NCBI RefSeq assembly: GCF_050948215.1 | Contig: NW_027488567.1 | Coordinates: forward strand, 1,736,001 to 1,800,000 | Length of the DNA: 64,000 nt | DNA from: Halictus rubicundus | Lineage: Eukaryota; Arthropoda; Insecta; Hymenoptera; Halictidae | Reading direction: 5' to 3' | In this document: positions 55,200 through 64,000 of the stretch, in pieces | Position numbering within the stretch: the first letter of the stretch is position 1 | How the letters are laid out: the number at the start of each line of letters is the position of its first letter | Notes under the pieces: generated by a model | What the model was told of the DNA's origin: nothing | Seen by the model: the letters and a program-made list of their open reading frames with translations, nothing else | Database searches by the model: none | Position numbers and translations under genes: made by a program

Positions 55200-56629
55200 C
55201 AGGATACGATATTATAGAGAATACGATATTATAGAGGATAGGATAGGATAAAGGATAGGATAGGATAGAGGATAGGATAGAGGATAGGATAGAGGATTGG
55301 ATAGGATAGAGGATATTATAGGATAGAGGATAGGATAGGATAGCGGATAGGATACGGATAGAGGATAGGATAGGATAGAGGATAGGATAGAGGATAGGAT
55401 AGAGGATTGGATAGGATAGAGGATATTATAGGATAGAGGATAGGATAGGATAGCGGATAGGATAGGATGGAGTATAGGATAGAATTGGGGATAGGATAGG
55501 GTTGAGGATAGGATAGGAAAGAGGACAGGATAGGATAGAGGATAGGATAGGATAGAGGATAGGATAGGATAGAGGATAGGATACGATAGAGGATAGGATA
55601 GAGGATAGGATAGAGTATTGGATAGGATAGAGGATATTATAGGATAGTGGATAGGATAGGATAGCGGATAGGATAGGATTTAGTATACGATAGACTTGAG
55701 GATAGGATAGGGTTGAGGATAGGATATGATCGAGGATACGATACGATAGAGCATAGGATAGAGAATAGGATAGGATAGAGGATATTATATGATAGAGGAT
55801 AGGATAGTATAGAGGATTGGATAGGATAGAGGCTAGGATAGGATAGAGGATAGGATAGGATATAGGATAGGATAGGATAGGATAGGATAGAGGACTGGAT
55901 AGGATAGGATAGAGGATAGGACAGGATAGAGGATAGGATAGGATAGAGGATAGGATAGGATAGAGGATAGGATAGGATAGAGGAGCGGATAGGACAGAGG
56001 ATAGGATAGGATACAGGATACGATATTATAGAGGATACGATATTATAGAGGATAGGATAGGATAGAGGATAGGATAGGATAAAGGATAGGATAGGATAGA
56101 GGATAGGATAGATGATTGGATAGGATAGAGGATATTATAGGATAGAGGATAGGATCGGATAGCGGATAGGATACGGATAGAGGATAGGATAGGATAGAGG
56201 ATAGGATAGACGTTAGGATAGAGGATAGGATAGAGGATTAGATATTATAGAGGATATTATAGGATAGAGGATAGGATAGGATAGCGGATAGGATAGGATG
56301 GAGTATAGGATAGAATTGAGGATAGGATAGGGTTGAGGATAGGATAGGAAAGAGGACAGGATAGGATAGAGGATAGGATAGGATAGAGGATAGGATAGGA
56401 TAGAGGATATGTTAGGATAGAGGATAGGATAGGATAGAGGATAGGATAGGATAGATGATATTATAGGAAAGAGGATAGGATATGATAGAGGATACGATAT
56501 TATAGAGGATAGGATAGGGGATAACATAGGGGATTGGATAGGATAGAGGATAGGATAGGATTGATGATAGGATAGGAAAGAGGACAGGATAGGATACAGG
56601 ATACGATATTATAGAGGATAGGATAGGAT
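55200..56629 (+). repeat. 1.4-kb block, left copy (partner at ~61,790)
   Basis: The part from 55,983 (GAGCGGATAGGACAG) to 56,629 recurs 6,561 bases downstream. The part from about 55,216 to 55,900 matches 61,793 onward at a shift of about 6,577. Landmarks are ATTTAGTATACGATAGACTTG near 55,678 and GCGGATAGGATACGG near 55,343. Differences include GACGTTAGG near 56,210 against GAGGTTAGG near 62,771. Confidence 0.8.
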
Positions 56630-56738
56630 ATAGGATAGGATAGGATAGAGGATAGGATAGGATAGGATAGAGGATAGGATAGGATAGAGGATAGGATAGG
56701 ATAGATGATAGGATAGGACAGAGGATAGGATAGGATAG

Positions 56739-57094
56739 AGGATAGGATATTATAGAGGATAGGATATAGGATTGGATAGGATAGAGGATAGGATTGGATA
56801 GAGGATAGGATAGGATTGAGGATAGGAGAGGATAGAGCAGATGATAGAGCATAGGAAAGAATTGAGGATAGGATAGGATAGAATATATAATAGGATAGAG
56901 AATAGGATAGGATAGATGTTGTTATTGGATAGAGGATAGGATATGATGGAGGATAGGACAGGATAGAGGATAGGATAGGATAGAGGATAGGATAGGATAG
57001 AGGATAGGATAGGATAGAGGATTGGATAGCCTAGAGGATGCGATAGGATAGAGGATAGGATAGGATAGAGGATAGGATAGGATAGAGGATAGGA
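56739..57094 (+). repeat. 350-bp block, second copy
   Basis: Copy of 54,820-55,175 with small changes, such as GAATATATAATAGG in place of GAATATAGGATAGG near 56,881 and GCCTAGAGG for GGCTAGAGG near 57,030. Confidence 0.84.
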
Positions 57095-60000
57095 CAGGAT
57101 AGAGGATAGGATAGGATAGAGGATAGGATAGGATAGAGGATAGGATAGGATAGAGGATAGGATAGGATACAGGATACTATAGTATAGAGGATACGATATT
57201 ATAGAGGATAGGATAGGATAGAGGATAGGATAGGATAAAGGATAGGATAGGATAAAGGATAGGATAGGATAGAGGATAGGAGAGGATAGAGTATAGGATA
57301 GGATAGAGGATAGGATAGGATAGGATAGCGGATAGGATAGTATGGAGTATACGATAGAATTGAGGATAGGATAGGGTTGAGGATAGGATAGGATAGAGGA
57401 TAGGAGAAGATAGAGGATAGGATAGGATAGAGGATAGGATACGATAGATTATAGGATAGAGAATAGGATAGGATAGAGGGTAGGGGATTGGATCGGATAC
57501 AGGATAGGAGACGGTAGAGGATTGGATAGGATAGAGGATAGGATAGGATAGAGGATATTATAGGATAGAGGATAGGATAGGATGGAGGATAGGATAGGAT
57601 AGAGGATAAGATAGGATAGAGGATAACATAGGGGATTGGATAGGATAGATGATAGGAGACCATAGAGGATAGGATAGGATTGATGATAGGATAGGAAAGA
57701 TTACAGGATAGGATACATTATACGATATTATAGAGGATACGATATTATAGAGGATAGGATAGGATAGAGGATAGGATAGGATAGAGGATAGGATCAGGAT
57801 GGAGGATAGGATAGGATATAGGATAGGATAGGATAGAGGATAGGATAGGATAGAGGATAGGAAAGGGGATTGGATAGCATAGAGGATACGAGACGATAGA
57901 GGATAGGATAGGATAGAGGATAACATAGGGGATTGGATAGCATAGAGGATAGGAGACGATAGAGGATAGGATAGGATAGACAATAGAATAGGATAGATGA
58001 TATTATAGGATAGAGGATAGGATATAGGATTGGATAGGATACAGGATAGGATCGGATAGAGGATAGGATAGGATTGAGGATAGGAGAGGATAGAGCAGAT
58101 GATAGAGCATAGGAAAGAATTGAGGATAGGATAGGATAGAATATAGGATAGGATAGAGAGTAGGATAGGATAGATGATGTTATAGGATACAGGATAGGAT
58201 AGGATGGAGGATAGGACAGGATAGAGGATAGGATAGGATAGAGGATAGGATAGGATAGAGGATAGGATAGGATGGAGGATAGGATAGGACAGAGGATAGG
58301 ATAGAGGATAGGATATTATAGAGGATAGGATAGGATAGAGGATAACATAGGGGATTGGATAGCATAGAGGATAGGAGACGATAGAGGATAGGATAGGATA
58401 GATGATATTATAGGATAGAGGATAGGATAGGATGGAGGATAGGATAGGATAGAGGATAGGATATAGGATTGGATAGGATAGAGGATAGGATCGGATAGAG
58501 GATAGGATAGGATTGAGGATAGGAGAGGATAGAGCAGATGATAGAGCATAGGAAAGAATTGAGGATAGGATAGGATAGAATATAGGATAGGATAGATGAT
58601 ATTATAGGATAGAGGATAGGATAGGATGGAGGATAGGATAGGATACAGGATAGGATATAGGATTGGATAGGATAGAGGATAGGATAGGATAGAGGATAGG
58701 ATAGGATAGAGGATAGGATAGGATAGAGGATAGGATAGGATAGAGGATAGGATAGGATAGAGGATAGGATAGGATAGAGGATTGGATAGGATAGGGGATA
58801 GGATAGGATAGAGGATAGGATAGGATAGGATAGAGGATTGGATAGGATAGAGGATAGGATAGGATTGAGGATAGAATAGTAAAGATGACAGGATAGGATA
58901 CAGGATACGATATTATAGAGGATACGATATTATAGAGGATAGGACAGGATAGAGGATAGTATAGGATAGAGGATAGGATAGGATAGAGGATAGGATAGGA
59001 TAGAGGATAGGATAGGACAGAGGATAGGATAGGATACAGGATACGATATTATAGAGGATACGATATTATAGAGGATACGATATTATAGAGGATACGATAT
59101 TATAGAGGATAGGATAGGATAGAGGATAGGATAGGATAAAGGATAGGATAGGATAGAGGATAGGATACGATAGAGGATAGGATAGAGAATAGGATAGGAT
59201 AGAGGATAGGGGATTGGATCGGATACAGGATAGGAGACGGTAGAGGATTGGATAGGATAGAGGATATTATAGGATAGAGGATAGGATAGGATGGAGGATA
59301 GGATAGGATAGAGGATAGGATAGGATAGAGGATAGGATAGGATAGAGGATAGGATAGAGGATTGGATAGGATAGAGGATAGGATACGATAGAGGATAGGA
59401 TAGAGGATAGGGGATTGGATCGGATACAGGATAGGAGACGGTAGAGGATTGGATAGGATAGAGGATATTATAGGATAGAGGATAGGATAGGATGGAGGAT
59501 AGGATAGGATAGAGGATAGGATAGGATAGAGGATAGGATAGGATAGAGGATAGGATAGAGGATAGGATAGAGGATTGGATAGGATAGAGGATATTATAGG
59601 ATAGAGGATAGGATAGGATAGCGGATAAGATAGTATGGAGTATACGATAGAATTGAGGATAGGATAGGGTTGAGGATAGGATAGGATAGAGGATAGGAGA
59701 AGATAGAGGATAGGATAGGATAGAGGATATTATAGGATAGAGGATAGGATAGGATGGAGGATAGGATAGGATAGAGGATAAGATAGGATAGAGGATAACA
59801 TAGGGGATTGGATAGGATAGAGGATAGGAGACGATAGAGGATAGGATAGGATTAATGATAGGATAGGAAAGATTACAGGATAGGATACAGGATACGATAT
59901 TATAGAGGATACGATATTATAGAGGATAGGATAGGATAGAGGATAGGATAGGATAGAGGATAGGATAGGAGAGAGGATAGGATAGGATAGAGGGTAGGAT

Positions 60001-60805
60001 AGGATAGAGGATAGGATAGGATAGGATAGAGGATAGGATAGGATAGAGGATAGGATAGGATAGAGGATAGGATAGGATAGAGGATAGGATAGGATAGAGG
60101 ATAGGATAGGATATAGGATAGGATAGGATAGGATAGGATAGGATAGAGGATTGAATAGGATAGAGGATAGGATAGGATACAGGATAGGACAGGATAGAGG
60201 ATAGGATAGGATAGAGGATAGGATAGAGGATAGGATAGAGGATAGGATAGAGGATAGGATAGGATAGAGGATAGGATAGGACAGAGGATAGGATAGGATA
60301 CAGGATACGATATTATAGAGAATACGATATTATAGAGGATAGGATAGGATAGAGGATAGGATAGGATAAAGGATAGGATAGGATAGAGGATAGGATAGAG
60401 GATAGGATAGAGGATTGGATAGGATAGAGGATATTATAGGATAGAGGATAGGATAGGATAGCGGATAGGATACGGATAGATGATAGGATAGGATAGAGGA
60501 TAAGATAGAGGATAGGATAGAGGATTGGATAGGATAGAGGATTGGATAGGATAGAGGATATTATAGGATAGAGGATAGGATAGGATAGCGGATAGGATAG
60601 GATGGAGTATAGGATAGAATTGAGGATAGGATAGGGTTGAGGATAGGATATGATCGAGGATACGATACGATAGAGTATAGGATAGGATTAATGATAGGAT
60701 AGGAAAGATTACAGAATAGGATACAGGATACGATATTATAGAGGATAGGATAGGATAGGATATAGGATAGGATAGGATAGGATAGGATAGAGGATTGGAT
60801 AGGAT
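57095..60805 (+). repeat. mosaic satellite segment, 57-60.8 kb
   Basis: Includes two more GAGCAGATGATAGAGC units (58,093 and 58,532), a 201-base spacing of the GGGGATTGGATCGG cassette (59,209 and 59,410), and a run of four CGATATTATA units at 59,044. Plain 17-mers predominate between them. No gene. Confidence 0.75.
59044..59111 (+). repeat. four consecutive CGATATTATAGAGGATA monomers
   Basis: The C of each unit lies at 59,044, 59,061, 59,078 and 59,095, exactly 17 bases apart. Elsewhere in the window this variant almost always occurs singly or as a doublet. Confidence 0.92.
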
Positions 60806-61638
60806 AGAGGATAGGATAGGATAGAGGATAGGACAGGATAGAGGATAGGACAGGATAGAGGATAGGATAGGATAGAGGATAGGATAGGATAGAGGATAGG
60901 ATAGGATAGAGGATAGGATAGGACAGAGGATAGGATAGGATACAGGATACGATATTATAGAGAATACGATATTATAGAGGATAGGATAGGATAAAGGATA
61001 GGATAGGATAGAGGATAGGATAGAGGATAGGATAGAGGATTGGATAGGATAGAGGATATTATAGGATAGAGGATAGGATAGGATAGCGGATAGGATACGG
61101 ATAGAGGATAGGATAGGATAGAGGATAGGATAGAGGATAGGATAGAGGATTGGATAGGATAGAGGATATTATAGGATAGAGGATAGGATAGGATAGCGGA
61201 TAGGATAGGATGGAGTATAGGATAGAATTGGGGATAGGATAGGGTTGAGGATAGGATAGGAAAGAGGACAGGATAGGATAGAGGATAGGATAGGATAGAG
61301 GATAGGATAGGATAGAGGATAGGATACGATAGAGGATAGGATAGAGGATAGGATAGAGTATTGGATAGGATAGAGGATATTATAGGATAGTGGATAGGAT
61401 AGGATAGCGGATAGGATAGGATTTAGTATACGATAGACTTGAGGATAGGATAGGGTTGAGGATAGGATATGATCGAGGATACGATACGATAGAGTATAGG
61501 ATAGAGAATAGGATAGGATAGAGGATATTATAGGATAGAGGATAGGATAGTATAGAGGATTGGATAGGATAGAGGCTAGGATAGGATAGAGGATAGGATA
61601 GGATATAGGACTGGATAGGATAGGATAGAGGATAGGAC
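60806..61638 (+). repeat. 833-bp tandem unit, first copy
   Basis: Landmarks recur 833 bases downstream: GGACAGG at 60,848 and 61,681, the C of GCGGATAGGATACGG at 61,087 and 61,920, and TTGGGGATAGG at 61,228 and 62,061. 833 equals 49 x 17, so the pair keeps the monomer phase. Confidence 0.87.
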
Positions 61639-62519
61639 TGGATAGAGGATAGGATAGAGGATAGGATAGGATAGAGGATAGGACAGGATAGAGGATAGGA
61701 TAGGATAGAGGATAGGATAGGATAGAGGATAGGATAGGATAGAGGATAGGATAGGACAGAGGATAGGATAGGATACAGGATACGATATTATAGAGAATAC
61801 GATATTATAGAGGATAGGATAGGATAAAGGATAGGATAGGATAGAGGATAGGATAGAGGATAGGATAGAGGATTGGATAGGATAGAGGATATTATAGGAT
61901 AGAGGATAGGATAGGATAGCGGATAGGATACGGATAGAGGATAGGATAGGATAGAGGATAGGATAGAGGATAGGATAGAGGATTGGATAGGATAGAGGAT
62001 ATTATAGGATAGAGGATAGGATAGGATAGCGGATAGGATAGGATGGAGTATAGGATAGAATTGGGGATAGGATAGGGTTGAGGATAGGATAGGAAAGAGG
62101 ACAGGATAGGATAGAGGATAGGATAGGATAGAGGATAGGATAGGATAGAGGATAGGATACGATAGAGGATAGGATAGAGGATAGGATAGAGTATTGGATA
62201 GGATAGAGGATATTATAGGATAGTGGATAGGATAGGATAGCGGATAGGATAGGATTTAGTATACGATAGACTTGAGGATAGGATAGGGTTGAGGATAGGA
62301 TATGATCGAGGATACGATACGATAGAGTATAGGATAGAGAATAGGATAGGATAGAGGATATTATAGGATAGAGGATAGGATAGTATAGAGGATTGGATAG
62401 GATAGAGGCTAGGATAGGATAGAGGATAGGATAGGATATAGGACTGGATAGGATAGGATAGAGGATAGGACTGGATAGAGGATAGGATAGAGGATAGGAT
62501 AGGATAGAGGATAGGATAG
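61639..62519 (+). repeat. 833-bp tandem unit, second copy
   Basis: Second copy of the 833-bp unit. The GGACAGG of the first period is absent from the continuation past 62,514. Its left part is also the partner of the 55.2-55.9 kb block, which therefore represents a third, more distant version of the same unit. Confidence 0.86.
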
Positions 62520-63190
62520 GATAGAGGATAGGATAGGATAGAGGAGCGGATAGGACAGAGGATAGGATAGGATACAGGATACGATATTATAGAGGATACG
62601 ATATTATAGAGGATAGGATAGGATAGAGGATAGGATAGGATAAAGGATAGGATAGGATAGAGGATAGGATAGATGATTGGATAGGATAGAGGATATTATA
62701 GGATAGAGGATAGGATAGGATAGCGGATAGGATACGGATAGAGGATAGGATAGGATAGAGGATAGGATAGAGGTTAGGATAGAGGATAGGATAGAGGATT
62801 GGATATTATAGAGGATATTATAGGATAGAGGATAGGATAGGATAGCGGATAGGATAGGATGGAGTATAGGATAGAATTGAGGATAGGATAGGGTTGAGGA
62901 TAGGATAGGAAAGAGGACAGGATAGGATAGAGGATAGGATAGGATAGAGGATAGGATAGGATAGAGGATATGTTAGGATAGAGGATAGGATAGGATAGAG
63001 GATAGGATAGGATAGATGATATTATAGGAAAGAGGATAGGATATGATAGAGGATACGATATTATAGAGGATAGGATAGGGGATAACATAGGGGATTGGAT
63101 AGGATAGAGGATAGGATAGGATTGATGATAGGATAGGAAAGAGGACAGGATAGGATACAGGATACGATATTATAGAGGATAGGATAGGAT
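62520..63190 (+). repeat. 650-bp block, right copy (partner at 55,959)
   Basis: Partner of 55,983-56,629 at a shift of 6,561. The match ends at 63,191, where GATAGAGG faces GATATAGG. It is the last clear higher-order duplicate before the array ends. Confidence 0.82.
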
Positions 63191-63783
63191 AGAGGATAGG
63201 ATAGGATAGAGGATAGGATAGGATAGAGGATAGGATAGGACAGAGGATAGGATAGGATAGAGAATAGGATAGGATAGAGGATAGGGGATTGGATCGGATA
63301 CAGGATAGGAGACGGTAGAGGATTGGATAGGATAGAGTATATTATAGGATAGAGGATAGGATAGGATGGAGGATAGGATATGATAGAGGATAAGATAGCA
63401 TAGAGGATAACATAGGGGATTGGATAGGATAGAGGATAGGAGACGGTAGAGGATTGGATAGGATAGAGGATATTATAGGATAGGGGATAGGATAGGATGG
63501 AGGATAGGATAGGATAGAGGATAAGATAGGATAGAGGATAACATAGGGGATTGGATAGGATAGATAATAGGAGACGATAGAGGATAGGATAGGATTGATG
63601 ATAGGATAGGAAAGATTACAGGATACGATACAGGATACGATATTATAGAGGATAGGATAGGATAGAGGATAGGATAGGATAGCGGATAGGATAGGATGGA
63701 GTATACGATAGAATTGAGGATAGGATAGGGTTGAGGATAGGATATGATCGAGGATACGATACGATAGAGTATAGGATAGGATT
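63191..63783 (+). repeat. terminal satellite segment next to unique DNA
   Basis: Ordinary cassettes continue to the very end: GGGGATTGGATCGG near 63,286, two GGAGACGG-type units, GATTACAGG near 63,614 and CGATACGATAGAGTATAGG near 63,757. The array stops within ATAGGATAGGATTTG with no gradual decay. No gene. Confidence 0.85.
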
Positions 63784-63926
63784 TGTTTAGATGTGAAGTT
63801 GGACCGTAGGAATCCGTCAAACACTGCGATTTGTATTTATAATAGCCAAATTATTTATTATACCATTACAACTAACGCACTCGCTTTCATACCACGTTAT
63901 ACCTTCTCCCATACCTCTCGCAAGTT

Positions 63927-63938
63927 CGCGCATGCGTT
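63927..63938. promoter_or_regulatory. NRF-1/Ewg-like CG-rich palindrome (weak)
   Basis: The sequence CGCGCATGCGTT contains the perfect 8-base palindrome CGCATGCG. It agrees at ten of twelve positions with the known NRF-1 site, YGCGCAYGCGCR (bound by Ewg in insects). Such sites mark promoters in animals. One match in 217 bases can occur by chance, and no transcription start or gene is visible here. Confidence 0.25.
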
Positions 63939-63957
63939 GAGACGACTCTTTCGTCTC
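63939..63957. other. perfect 7-bp inverted repeat, 5-base loop
   Basis: Arms GAGACGA (63,939-63,945) and TCGTCTC (63,951-63,957) are exact reverse complements around the loop CTCTT. The pairing does not extend outward. There is no following T run and no RNA gene around it, so a terminator or structured RNA is not supported. It could be chance or part of a transposon end. Confidence 0.5.
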
Positions 63958-64000
63958 CACTCCGTCCAGTGTCTCTCCACTCTCTATTGTTACACACGTA

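Larger units (their letters stand above)
1..63783 (+). repeat. 17-bp GGATA-family satellite array, over 63 kb
   Basis: The whole stretch is a head-to-tail array of a 17-bp monomer, GGATAGGATAGAGGATA, read as 5+5+7 bases. It corresponds to roughly 3,700 monomers. Local departures are gain or loss of a GGATA (5 bp), loss of 12 bp, and point variants such as GGATT, CGATA, TTATA, GCATA, CAGGATA and GATTACA. The consensus has no C on this strand, giving extreme G/C strand skew. Orientation never switches: I found no segment with TATCC units on the + strand. No gene, RNA or mobile element interrupts it. The array starts before base 1 and ends abruptly near 63,783. Its function is unknown; structural heterochromatin is the usual role of such arrays. 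I do not recognise this exact satellite as a named family. Confidence 0.97.
63784..64000. other. unique flanking sequence, no gene recognised
   Basis: All four bases occur in ordinary proportions and no 17-bp rhythm remains. It starts with TGTTTAGATGTGAAGTTGG, includes an AT-rich stretch (63,831-63,863), then a C/T-rich stretch (63,900-63,995) containing a CG-rich palindrome and a short hairpin. No open frame of convincing length starts and ends inside it. It could be the edge of a dispersed repeat, a promoter-proximal region or intergenic DNA; 217 bases are too few to decide. Confidence 0.9.

Noticed and set aside
1..63783. A telomere
   Set aside because: There are no TTAGG or TTAGGG runs (only isolated GGTTAGG variants), and the G-rich strand points toward the unique flank instead of away from it.
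1..63783. A CRISPR array
   Set aside because: There are no unique spacers of constant length; the 17-mer is contiguous and no cas-like genes occur.
1..63783. CENP-B boxes or another recognised centromere motif
   Set aside because: I saw no sequence resembling the NTTCGNNNNANNCGGGN box; centromere function can be neither supported nor excluded from sequence alone.
63342..63824. Minus-strand frames at 63,342-63,824 and 63,473-63,820 that begin in unique DNA
   Set aside because: They start at GTG and TTG, have only about 14 non-repeat residues, and then run into the YPILS repeat; there is no domain or gene context.
63834..63844. TATA-box-like TATTTATAATA in the flank
   Set aside because: It lies in an AT-rich stretch where such matches are expected by chance, and no initiator, gene start or downstream frame is visible.
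63939..63957. Rho-independent terminator or small RNA hairpin
   Set aside because: The stem is only 7 bp, has no T run after it, and the setting looks eukaryotic.

Overview
The window is almost entirely satellite DNA. Positions 1 to about 63,783 form one uninterrupted head-to-tail array, and only the last ~217 bases (63,784-64,000) are ordinary unique sequence. I see no protein-coding gene, RNA gene, transposon, CRISPR array or operon. The basic unit is 17 bp, GGATA-GGATA-GAGGATA (a 5+5+7 build). On the + strand it is 7 G, 7 A, 3 T and no C, so nearly every C is a mutation that labels a particular monomer. The long minus-strand open frames (up to 641 codons) arise because TATCC-type repeats contain no stop codon in any frame; they are not genes.

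A >60 kb homogeneous array with multi-kb higher-order duplications points to a eukaryotic chromosome, probably heterochromatin (pericentromeric or subtelomeric). The pentamer, rotated to ATAGG, is one base from the arthropod telomere repeat TTAGG, and the flank carries an NRF-1/Ewg-like palindrome. Both are compatible with an insect or other animal, but the sequence does not prove the taxon. The array is open at the left edge, so its full size is unknown.

Layout. 1-4,987: two copies of a 2,571-bp unit, the first cut by the window edge. 4,988-6,775: irregular units with long pure (GGATA)n runs. 6,776-17,229: two tandem copies of a 5,227-bp unit, itself containing an older ~1.45-kb duplication. 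17,230-54,800: a mosaic of 0.4-1.3 kb tandem duplications and 0.9-1.9 kb blocks re-used at offsets of 2.3 to 11 kb, built around recurring 17-mer variants (notably CGATATTATAGAGGATA and a GATTACA-containing unit). 54,800-63,783: a somewhat different variant set, with an 833-bp tandem pair and a block repeated 6,561 bp apart. 63,784-64,000: unique flank with a perfect 7-bp hairpin and an 8-bp CG-rich palindrome.

The main biological interest is the evolution of the array. Paralogous blocks keep constant offsets for hundreds of bases and then shift by exactly 17 bp (or 5 or 12), so monomer-level slippage is superimposed on kilobase-scale unequal exchange. All comparisons were made by eye; block edges in such a repetitive background are uncertain by about 20-50 bp.
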